From Planctomycetota bacterium (lineage in GTDB: Bacteria > Planctomycetota > Phycisphaerae > Sedimentisphaerales > Anaerobacaceae): a stretch of 5,600 nt of DNA. Location of the stretch: positions 1 through 5,600 of the forward strand of contig JADFHU010000420.1 in the NCBI GenBank assembly GCA_022567055.1, read 5' to 3'. The position numbers and the translations under genes are program-made. Below are positions 1-5,455 of the stretch, piece after piece. Numbering within the stretch: position 1 is the first letter of the stretch; each line of letters opens with the position of its first letter. The notes beneath the pieces are model-generated. The model saw only the letters and a program-made list of their open reading frames with translations, searched no databases and had not been told where the DNA came from.

Positions 1-9
1 CATTTTTTT

Positions 10-201
10 ATGCGCTCTTTAGTAGCTGTAGCAATGCCGCGAGTTATTATTTTTTCTGTTGCCTTGTGGCTCGGTTTTTCGTCGCACGGTTTACTCCAAG
101 CTTCGTATGATCTGCCGGTCGGGGCGAACCCTCCTGCTTTGGAATCGCCACATTTTCCAAACCGACTCCATGCCTTCCATGAGAAGGCTATTCAAGCATA
201 A
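10..201 (+). pseudogene. Truncated 5' fragment of a secreted planctomycete-type protein
   Basis: A 63-codon open frame. The second Met (position 34) begins a good Sec signal peptide: MPR, then a hydrophobic stretch from VIIF to LGF, ending in LLQA with likely cleavage before SYDLP. The mature start contains LPVGANPPALE followed by PHFPNRLHAF. From memory, this resembles the N-terminus of large secreted planctomycete proteins, where HAF is normally followed by VWRNW and several hundred more residues. Here the similarity stops at codon 56 (175-177), exactly where the insertion sequence begins, and the last seven residues (HEKAIQA) come from the element. Joining the flanks without the element gives only 22 further unrecognised codons (stop at 1841-1843). 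The gene was therefore probably already broken before, or rearranged after, the insertion. No clear ribosome binding site precedes either Met. The family recall is unverified. Confidence 0.5.
179..189. repeat. Subterminal inverted repeat at the transposase-distal (3') end of the IS
   Basis: ATGAGAAGGCT here is the exact reverse complement of AGCCTTCTCAT at 1755-1765. It begins 2 bp after the last codon of the interrupted gene fragment (codon 56 ends at 177), which fixes this end of the element independently. The identity does not extend beyond 11 bp on either side. Confidence 0.8.
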
Positions 202-222
202 TATTTACCGTTGCGAACTATT

Positions 223-412
223 TTTTCAAAGCCTTGTCTGTCTTGCTTCCATTCGCACTCTGTGTGTGGGCCTGGCTTGGGCCCGGTGCCTGTTAAGGTA
301 CGTCTTGGGAAGCTGCAAACTTCATGACGATCTCTTCAGTCGCCTCCGCCAGGAGGCAGGATCTTAGCATGGACCGCAGTCTTCCAGACCAAGACGTCAA
401 AAGCTTTGTAAA
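223..412 (-). ncRNA. Candidate bridge RNA (seekRNA) of the IS110/IS1111 element
   Basis: In IS110-family elements a non-coding RNA guides the transposase: one loop reads the target, another the element's ends. Here, in the transposase orientation, 400-412 pairs with 223-235 (12 bp around one A-A mismatch, one G-U) and closes the whole RNA. The first domain has stem 389-397 with 300-308 (9 perfect bp), continued by 381-384 with 309-312 and 376-379 with 313-316. Its loop has RNA segment TCCATGC (373-367), a perfect GCCTCC/GGAGGC hairpin (342-357) and CATGAAG (326-320). TCCATGC equals the left flank (167-173), and the complement of CATGAAG equals the right flank (1771-1777). The second domain has CTTAAC (297-292), a GGGCC/GGCCC hairpin (268-284) and ATGGAAG (252-246). 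CTTAAC equals the element end at 1766-1771, and the complement of ATGGAAG equals the other end at 174-180. In both loops the 5' guide would pair with the minus strand and the 3' guide with the plus strand. About 190 nt is close to known bridge RNAs. The exact ends and the promoter are not determined. Confidence 0.7.
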
Positions 413-450
413 TGGTGTCCGCAAGGGTCAATCCCTAAGTACACTGTACG

Positions 451-597
451 TTATGACAAACCCGGCGAGAGGAACCAGGGGTGTCGTGAGTCTTCAATTC
501 CACCCCCCCATCTGGCTTCGGTTGGGGGGTGTATGAAATGATCAAATAGTTTCGCCGTAGGCGTTTCCTTATTCAGTTCTAAAACCTTGGACTTCAT
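451..597 (-). CDS. Small ORF downstream of the transposase, 48 aa, function unknown
   Basis: This begins with ATG 33 nt after the transposase stop, on the same strand. A good ribosome binding site (AAAGGA, plus-strand 605-610) lies 7 nt before it, so translation together with the transposase is plausible. The peptide starts MKSKVLELNKETPTAKLF and continues through HPPTEARWGGGIEDSRHPWF. It is soluble, with no membrane segment, and I recognise no domain. A strong hairpin (501-531) lies inside the frame and supplies the Gly-rich and Pro-rich codons. The frame ends about 40 bp before the candidate bridge RNA. It may be an accessory peptide of the element, the remnant of a captured gene, or chance coding across structured RNA. 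Confidence 0.35.
   Translation of the reverse strand: MKSKVLELNKETPTAKLFDHFIHPPTEARWGGGIEDSRHPWFLSPGLS
501..531 (-). other. Strong C/G-tract hairpin in the IS 3' non-coding end
   Basis: CACCCCCC (501-508) pairs perfectly with GGGGGGTG (524-531) around a 15-nt loop. No T tract follows on either strand, so it is not a classical intrinsic terminator. It could slow transcription after the transposase, protect the RNA end, or form the outer part of the structured guide RNA transcript. Confidence 0.4.
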
Positions 598-630
598 GAT
601 AATTTCCTTTCTGACAGCGGTGCCCTGAGA

Positions 631-1671
631 CTAGGCGGCAGGTTTCGCATTGTGCAAAGGCTGATAGACTTCACCTGTCGACCAAAGGTGATGAAGTAAG
701 ATGCCTAGTTTGCGAGCCACCGCGACCACCGCCTTGCGTTTAGCCGCGCGGCCGCCACGGGCTATCAAACGCTCGCCGTAGCGACGCAAGTCACTGTCCT
801 GACCAAAGGGGCCCAGGATATACTGGGCACAACTGACCAGTAGACGCCGTAAATAAACATCTCCTTCCTTGCTGATGCGTAGCTGCTTATCACTGCTGCC
901 CGATTGGTCCTTACGAGGCGTCAAGCCCAAATGGGGACCGATGGCACGACTCTTGTCGAATCGATCCGGAGACTCTAGCGTCAGAATATAGGCCAAAGCC
1001 GTAATCAAGCCGACGCCCTGGATCTGACGCAGGCAGACGGTTTCCTGGTAAGTGGTCTCGGCCACGTGTTCAAGCTGCTTATCGTAGGCTCGGATCTGTC
1101 CAGTCAGCGAGCCGATTTGCTCAAGCAATGGTATCAAGGCCGTACGCAGGTCATCCGGCAGTTCCTCCTGGACCTTCTTGTGGAAAGAGGCGGCACTGCA
1201 CCTCGACAAGCGTTCCCCCAGGCTCTTGACCACACAGCGGACATGGTTGATCAGATCGGTTCGTAGACGGACCAGTAAATCACGGGCTTTGATTTGTTCC
1301 AGGTCAACCTGTGCCTTTTGGCCACGGTGACGGATCGGATACAGCAGCTTCGGGTCCAACCGTGCTATACGTGCCAGCATTTCGGCATCCTTGGTATCGG
1401 TCTTCTGAGAACGAGCCCAGATCGCCCGGAGCTTGCGGGCATTGCCGACCAGGACCCTACAGCCCAAGGCTTCCAGCTCGCGACTGACCCAGGGAGAATG
1501 GGTTCCGGTCTCCATCGCAACCAGAGCGCCAGCATACTTTGCAAATGCCTTGTGAATCTGATTTTTGGTATTGCCAACCATAAAGCGATCTATTACCTGG
1601 CCCGCTACGTCGAGCACGCATACTTCATGATTCTTGTCGCCCAAGTCGACTCCGAGTGTTACATTAGTCAT
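631..1671 (-). CDS. IS110-family transposase (DEDD/serine bridge-RNA-guided recombinase)
   Basis: A 346-aa protein, normal length for the family. The ATG at 1671 is chosen because AAGGAG (plus-strand 1679-1684) lies 7 nt before it, and because the usual N-terminus (TLGVDLGDKNHEV) follows directly. An upstream start at 1710 would add 13 untypical residues. The N-terminal RuvC-like domain (about 4-150) carries the expected acidic set: D9 in GVDLG, E54 in AMETG, and D92 and D95 in TDTKDAEML. A helical linker (about 160-212) leads to the C-terminal Transposase_20 domain (about 213-300). That domain has IQGVG at 217-221, GPHLGLTP, and QSGSS at 256-260, where S257 is the likely serine nucleophile, then the conserved LRISKEGDVYLRRLL. 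Family members excise as circles and insert by strand exchange directed by a bridge RNA. No frameshift or missing catalytic residue is seen. It runs opposite to the flanking genes. Confidence 0.95.
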   Translation of the reverse strand: MTNVTLGVDLGDKNHEVCVLDVAGQVIDRFMVGNTKNQIHKAFAKYAGALVAMETGTHSPWVSRELEALGCRVLVGNARKLRAIWARSQKTDTKDAEMLARIARLDPKLLYPIRHRGQKAQVDLEQIKARDLLVRLRTDLINHVRCVVKSLGERLSRCSAASFHKKVQEELPDDLRTALIPLLEQIGSLTGQIRAYDKQLEHVAETTYQETVCLRQIQGVGLITALAYILTLESPDRFDKSRAIGPHLGLTPRKDQSGSSDKQLRISKEGDVYLRRLLVSCAQYILGPFGQDSDLRRYGERLIARGGRAAKRKAVVAVARKLGILLHHLWSTGEVYQPLHNAKPAA

Positions 1672-1678
1672 GGCTGTT

Positions 1679-1684
1679 CTCCTT
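1679..1684 (-). promoter_or_regulatory. Ribosome binding site of the transposase
   Basis: AAGGAG on the minus strand, 7 nt before the ATG at 1671. It decides this start over the longer frame opening at 1710. Confidence 0.8.
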
Positions 1685-1730
1685 GATTGGCTGAAAGTCA
1701 ATTGCACCACGTTACGGTGAGTGCGTATTA

Positions 1731-1745
1731 GAGCGTCTAACGCTC
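1731..1745 (-). other. Hairpin in the transposase leader (IS 5' end)
   Basis: GAGCGT (1731-1736) and ACGCTC (1740-1745) form a perfect 6-bp stem with a 3-nt loop, about 60 bp upstream of the transposase start and 10 bp inside the inverted repeat at 1755-1765. In the transcript it would sit near the 5' end. It could limit translation from read-through transcripts, as leader hairpins of other insertion sequences do, or be a transposase contact site. Function is inferred only from position. Confidence 0.4.
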
Positions 1746-1754
1746 GTGGAGGAC

Positions 1755-1765
1755 AGCCTTCTCAT
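1755..1765. repeat. Subterminal inverted repeat at the transposase-proximal (5') end of the IS
   Basis: AGCCTTCTCAT, the exact reverse complement of 179-189. It is followed by CTTAA and then CTTC (1771-1774), which repeats the CTTC just outside the other inverted repeat. Confidence 0.8.
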
Positions 1766-1792
1766 CTTAACTTCATGGTAAGAATATCCTCA

Positions 1793-1809
1793 TTCAAGCG
1801 AAGCTTGAA
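1793..1809. other. Perfect 7-bp hairpin between the IS and the cytochrome gene
   Basis: TTCAAGC (1793-1799) and GCTTGAA (1803-1809) are separated by 3 nt. No T tract follows, so a terminator is unlikely. It lies in the roughly 190-bp stretch between the insertion sequence and the cytochrome gene. It could be an operator or leader structure for that operon, or a remnant of older sequence. I see no convincing promoter beside it. Confidence 0.3.
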
Positions 1810-1963
1810 CCTTTCACTCCAGTGTAGGATACGGGCACCTTGAAGACAAGTTGGCCCCTTTTCTTTGGCTGTTCATACCCTGCTTGCAATCGGCGTCATG
1901 ATACGCCATAATCGGCCATGCAAATCAGTGAACGGGTGGCTTGAACTGGAAAGAAACATCACG

Positions 1964-3841
1964 ATGTCCCAAGTCTTTCTTGCTGTGATTCTGACGCCCT
2001 TCGTGTTAACGGCGGATAGCGGAGCACCACGTTCACCCGAGTCGTTGGTCCAGGCGTTCTGCTTTAGATGTCACGATCAGGATACCGGCAAAGGAGACAT
2101 CGATCTGGAGAGCACGCTCGAATCGTCTCCCTTGGTCCGCCACAAGGATACCTGGGTCAATGTCATGGAGCGGCTGAAAAACCATGACATGCCGCCCGAA
2201 GGCAAACCACAACCCACCCCAGGCGAAAGGAAACGTCTGTTGGCCTGGCTCGACCAGGAGATCAATCACTTTGACTACAGCCAAATCGACAATCCGGGAT
2301 ATGAACCGGTTCGCAGGTTGACCCACGTCGAATTCAACCATGCCATTCGGGATCTCTTTGGCATGGACTTGAACCTGACAGAGGATTTCCCCATCGATCT
2401 GAGTGGCACCAGCGGCTTTGACAACAGCGCCAACACCCTCTTTCTACAGCCTGCCCTGTTCGAACGCTATGTCGCCGTGGTCGATAAGATCATGTCCCTG
2501 GCCCTTCCCGAGACGCCGAAGACAGACGAGCAACGGGCGGCGAGAAGACGGATTTTCGTGAGCGAACCCAGTGGGGACGTGTCCGAAGAGGAGGCGGCCG
2601 CCTTCATCCTCCAAAGGTTTCTAAAGAGAGCCTACCGGCGTCCCCTGGCCGAGGAGGAATTGGACCTAGCCCTGGCGACCTTTCAAGCCGCTCGGAAGGC
2701 AGGCATGGATTTCGAGGGCGCCATCAAGAAGGCCCTGAGCGCGGCCCTGCTCTCGCCAAACTTTCTGCTAAAGATCGAATCGTCGCGGGACACCGATCAA
2801 GCCTATCGGGTCAACGACTGGGAATTGGCAAACCGTCTCTCCTTTTTTCTATGGGCCTCCATACCGGATGAGCGACTGGCCGACCTGGCGGAGAGGGGCC
2901 AACTGCATGAGGATTCCATTTTACGCAAACAGGTCGAGCGCATGCTGGCAGATCCCAAGGCGGATGCCTTGGGTCAGGTCTTCGCAGCGCAGTGGCTCGG
3001 ATACGACGACCTCGGCGTCCGCATTCGGCTAGACCCCATCGACAATCCCTGGTGTACCGAATCCCTCATGGACGCCATGAAGGCCGAGTCGTCCCTCTTT
3101 TTCGTTTCGCTGCTACGCGAGAACCAGCCGCTCCACAGACTCATCGACGCGGATTACACCTACCTCAACGAGGAACTGGCCGGGCACTATGACCTGGAAG
3201 GAATCCAGGGCGGACAGATGCGACGCGTCGCGCTGAGCAATGCACAGCGCGGCGGGATTCTGGGCCAGGGCAGCATCCATGCCGTGACTTCCTTTCCCCA
3301 CCGCACCAGTCCGGTCGTGCGGGGCAAATGGATCCTCGAGACGGTGCTCGGCACCCCCCCGCCCCCCCCGCCGCCCAATGTCAGCGAGTTTTCCGACGAA
3401 ATCGAGGACCAAGAGGAACTGAGCGAACGTCAAAAGCTAGAACTCCATCGCAAGAATCCGAACTGCTATGGCTGTCATAGCAAGATGGATCCGCTGGGAT
3501 TCAGCCTGCAACACTACGACTGGTTTGGACGATGGAGAGATGAAATCGACGATAAGCCGGTCGATGCCCGCGGCGAACTCCCGGACGGGACAACGTTTAC
3601 CGGAGCAACAGGCTTGAGGCGGATCATCATCGAAAGACGATTCAATGACCTGGCGCGGCAGATTACCCGAAAGATGCTCTCCTACGGCCTGGGGCGACAG
3701 CTTGAATACTACGATGAACGGGCCGTAAGGCAAATCGTCTCCCAACTGGAAGAGGATGGATATCGATTTCACTCCCTCGTCCTGGGTATTGTCCAGAGTT
3801 ATCCTTTCCAATACAATAAGGTTCCCGATGCCGATAATTGA
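1964..3841 (+). CDS. Secreted planctomycete cytochrome c domain protein (PSCyt1-DUF1587-DUF1595-DUF1592-DUF1588-DUF1585)
   Basis: A 625-aa protein from the ATG at 1964. Approximate domains are: PSCyt1 (27-100) with haem motif C33-F-R-C36-H37 and MPPEG at 76-80; DUF1587 (116-178, VRRLTHVEFNHAIRDLFG); DUF1595 (206-270, LKRAYRRPL and LLSPNFL); DUF1592 (280-410, ELANRLSFFLWASIPDE); DUF1588 (422-523, RGGILGQGS, RTSPVVRGKW and a second haem motif C501-Y-G-C504-H505 before KMDPLGF); DUF1585 (553-617, SYGLGRQLEYYD). This is the standard order, without the carbohydrate-binding insertions of longer relatives. Seven prolines (464-470) encoded by C runs form a linker typical of the family. The start is uncertain: the hydrophobic run after MSQ looks like a signal sequence but lacks basic residues. 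GTG at 1928 or ATG at 1898 would add a longer, partly basic N-terminus, and the frame stays open upstream to TTG at 1865. Two covalent haems imply electron transfer outside the cytoplasm; the substrate is unknown. The next gene follows after 14 nt. Confidence 0.93.
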   Translation: MSQVFLAVILTPFVLTADSGAPRSPESLVQAFCFRCHDQDTGKGDIDLESTLESSPLVRHKDTWVNVMERLKNHDMPPEGKPQPTPGERKRLLAWLDQEINHFDYSQIDNPGYEPVRRLTHVEFNHAIRDLFGMDLNLTEDFPIDLSGTSGFDNSANTLFLQPALFERYVAVVDKIMSLALPETPKTDEQRAARRRIFVSEPSGDVSEEEAAAFILQRFLKRAYRRPLAEEELDLALATFQAARKAGMDFEGAIKKALSAALLSPNFLLKIESSRDTDQAYRVNDWELANRLSFFLWASIPDERLADLAERGQLHEDSILRKQVERMLADPKADALGQVFAAQWLGYDDLGVRIRLDPIDNPWCTESLMDAMKAESSLFFVSLLRENQPLHRLIDADYTYLNEELAGHYDLEGIQGGQMRRVALSNAQRGGILGQGSIHAVTSFPHRTSPVVRGKWILETVLGTPPPPPPPNVSEFSDEIEDQEELSERQKLELHRKNPNCYGCHSKMDPLGFSLQHYDWFGRWRDEIDDKPVDARGELPDGTTFTGATGLRRIIIERRFNDLARQITRKMLSYGLGRQLEYYDERAVRQIVSQLEEDGYRFHSLVLGIVQSYPFQYNKVPDADN

Positions 3842-3855
3842 AGGGTAGGTGAATC

Positions 3856-5241
3856 ATGAATACCTGGAAGACGACTCGCCTCTTGCATACCGAAAACTCG
3901 GACGCCCTATCGCGACGCACACTGTTGAGAGCCATGGGTGCCGCCCTGTCGCTCCCCTTCCTCGAATCCTTCGCGCCACGGGCGGCAAACGCCGCCAATC
4001 GGAAGACCGACTCCAAACTAAAGCTCGCCTACCTCTATTTTCCCAATGGGGTCGCCGAAGGCACCTGGCAGCCGGAAGAGGTCGCTCAGGATGGACGGAT
4101 CTTAAAACTGAATAAATGGATGTCGCCCCTGGAGTCCCTCAAGGAGGATCTCATCATCCCCAAGAACGTGTGGACCCCACGCGGCAATGGGCATGGGGCG
4201 GGCACGGCCACCTGGCTGACCGGCGGACGCTATGACGGCAAGCGCATCGACGCGGGTGGCATTTCGGTGGACCAATTGGCGGCCCGGCACATTGGCGGTG
4301 AGACGCCGCTACCTACTCTGCAGTTGTCACTCAAGGGCGAAGGGTATTTCTCCAACAACCTGCCCCGCAACACCATCTCATGGACGAAGACCGGCACGCC
4401 CACCAGCCGCGAGACCTCACCCCGCATGGTCTATGACCGCATGTTTCGTCGCGCCGATGAGGGCATGGCCGACAGGAGTGTCCTCGACCTGGTGTCGCAA
4501 GAGGCGCGGCGCCTGAAACGCCGGGTCAACGCACACGATCGACGCAAGGTGGATGAATACCTCGAATCGGTTCGGGCCGTGGAGAAACGGATCGAGTTCG
4601 CGGAACGCCAGGCACGAAAGGCCGATGCCGAAGCATTTCCCTATGCGATCAGACGGCCGCAACTGGGCATCCCGACGGACCATGGCGAATACATGCGGAC
4701 CATGATGGACCTGATGGTCATGGCGTTCTGGTCCGGTGCCACGCGCATCTGCACCTTCATGCTGGACCACGGACAGAGCAATCGCTACTTCAAGTTCGTC
4801 GATGGCGTGCAGGGAACATGGCATGCACTCTCGCACTACAAGGACATCTCCGGCAAGACCGAAGACGACGATGGCAAGACCTCCTGGGCGTCGAGAGCCT
4901 CCAAGCGCGACATGTACAGCGCGGTGAACAAATGGCATCACGAGCAGGTGGCCTATCTCCTGAATCGCATGAAACAGGTCGAGGATGACGGCGCCTCCCT
5001 CCTGGACAACGCCATGATCGTCTACGGATCAAGCCTCTCCGATGGGCATGAGCACGGAGAGGAAGATCTCCCACTCATCATCGCCGGAGGGGGCGCCGGA
5101 GCCATCAAGCCCGGCCGTGCCCTCCAATATGAAGACAACACATCCATGTCCAACCTTCACTTATTCGCGCTGCACCACTTGGGAACGCCGGTGGAAAAAT
5201 TTGGGGAGAGCACTGAAATGATGACAGAACTGAAGGGCTAG
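3856..5241 (+). CDS. DUF1552 (HxxSHH family) Tat-exported protein
   Basis: A 461-aa protein, typical length for the family. A purine-rich AGGTGA (3847-3852) and AAGGG (3841-3845) precede the ATG. The N-terminus has a twin-arginine signal: S19-R20-R21-T-L-L, then a hydrophobic stretch (AMGAALSLPFLESFA) and probable cleavage after A-N-A (44-46). This implies folding or cofactor loading before export. Family features include YFPNGVAEGTW (61-71), GNGHGAGTATWLTGG (110-124), SWTKTGTP (175-182), a charged, probably coiled helix (about 209-258) and SGATRICTFMLDHG (293-306). The signature appears as H323-A-L-S326-H327-Y328, with Tyr at the last His position of the HxxSHH name. The C-terminus has YGSSLSDGHEH (390-400), then a Gly-rich turn and LHLFALHHLGTP. 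DUF1552 genes usually lie directly after cytochrome genes of the preceding type, as here. This points to a shared extracytoplasmic process; the biochemical role is unknown. Confidence 0.93.
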   Translation: MNTWKTTRLLHTENSDALSRRTLLRAMGAALSLPFLESFAPRAANAANRKTDSKLKLAYLYFPNGVAEGTWQPEEVAQDGRILKLNKWMSPLESLKEDLIIPKNVWTPRGNGHGAGTATWLTGGRYDGKRIDAGGISVDQLAARHIGGETPLPTLQLSLKGEGYFSNNLPRNTISWTKTGTPTSRETSPRMVYDRMFRRADEGMADRSVLDLVSQEARRLKRRVNAHDRRKVDEYLESVRAVEKRIEFAERQARKADAEAFPYAIRRPQLGIPTDHGEYMRTMMDLMVMAFWSGATRICTFMLDHGQSNRYFKFVDGVQGTWHALSHYKDISGKTEDDDGKTSWASRASKRDMYSAVNKWHHEQVAYLLNRMKQVEDDGASLLDNAMIVYGSSLSDGHEHGEEDLPLIIAGGGAGAIKPGRALQYEDNTSMSNLHLFALHHLGTPVEKFGESTEMMTELKG

Positions 5242-5247
5242 AGCACG

Positions 5248-5263
5248 GACCGACTGCTCGGTC
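5248..5263 (+). terminator. Weak hairpin just after the DUF1552 gene, possible transcription end
   Basis: GACCGA (5248-5253) and TCGGTC (5258-5263) form a perfect 6-bp stem with a CTGC loop, 6 bp after the stop codon. No T tract follows, so classical intrinsic termination is doubtful. The position is the only other support. Confidence 0.25.
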
Positions 5264-5320
5264 GATATTGCATTGGAGAACCCGCACGGTTTTATATCGA
5301 ATAACCCTGATCAGAGACCA

Positions 5321-5455
5321 AAATCCGAAATGTCAAATCCGAAATCCGAAACAATACCGAATGTCCAAATCCCAAATCTCGAAACAGGAGCGACTGGCCA
5401 GCATCAGACGGTGTTTGGCATTTTGGTGATTTGAGATTTGAATTTGTTTAGGGGC
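5321..5455. repeat. AAATCCGAAA-rich intergenic repeat with imperfect inverted arms
   Basis: AAATCCGAAA occurs at 5321-5330, 5335-5344 and 5342-5351. The left arm (ACCGAATGTCCAAATCC and CAAATCTC, within 5356-5380) is answered on the right by TTTGGCATTTTGGT (5414-5427) and GATTTGAGATTTG (5428-5440), so a long imperfect hairpin can form. From memory, strings of this kind recur between genes in many planctomycete genomes and may be a small non-autonomous or REP-like element. It is non-coding and lies downstream of the operon. Its outer limits are approximate. Confidence 0.5.

Larger units (their letters stand above)
174..1774 (-). mobile_element. IS110-family insertion sequence, probable IS1111 subgroup, apparently complete
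   Basis: The element is about 1.6 kb, read on the minus strand. It contains one transposase (631-1671), 11-bp inverted repeats close to both ends (179-189 and 1755-1765), about 100 bp of non-coding DNA before the transposase and about 450 bp after it. CTTC occurs at both outer edges (174-177 and 1771-1774), 1 bp outside one repeat and 5 bp outside the other. One copy belongs to the target and should contain the exchange core, so exact ends are uncertain by a few bases. Subterminal repeats with unequal offsets and a long 3' end are features of the IS1111 subgroup. In that subgroup the guide RNA lies downstream of the transposase, and a candidate is present here. There is no ordinary target duplication, as expected for the family. 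All parts look intact, so the copy could be active. Confidence 0.8.

Noticed and set aside
59..367. Open frame of 102 codons on the plus strand
   Set aside because: It crosses the insertion-sequence boundary at 174-178 and is out of frame with the signal-peptide fragment, so it is a chance fusion of unrelated DNA.
501..531. C/G hairpin as an intrinsic terminator
   Set aside because: No T tract follows on either strand; it is kept only as a structural feature.
324..536. Open frame of 70 codons on the plus strand
   Set aside because: It overlaps the candidate bridge RNA and the small minus-strand ORF, has no ribosome binding site, and shows no recognisable protein features.
1294..1686. Open frame of 130 codons opposite the transposase
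   Set aside because: It is the antisense shadow of the transposase; the minus-strand protein has all family motifs.
1696..1701. TTGACT on the minus strand as a -35 box for the transposase
   Set aside because: It is only about 25 bp from the start codon, so a -10 box would overlap the ribosome binding site.
1805..1833. TTGAAC, 17 bp, GATACG as a promoter for the cytochrome operon
   Set aside because: The -10 box matches consensus at only three positions and the -35 box overlaps a hairpin, so the support is too weak to annotate.
3353..3376. C-rich tract as a possible frameshift or phase-variation site
   Set aside because: It encodes the seven-proline linker usual for DUF1588 proteins, and the frame continues intact through the second haem motif and DUF1585.
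4417..4941. Open frame of 174 codons antisense to the DUF1552 gene
   Set aside because: It is a shadow frame in GC-rich coding DNA, with no ribosome binding site, and the sense frame is clearly the real gene.
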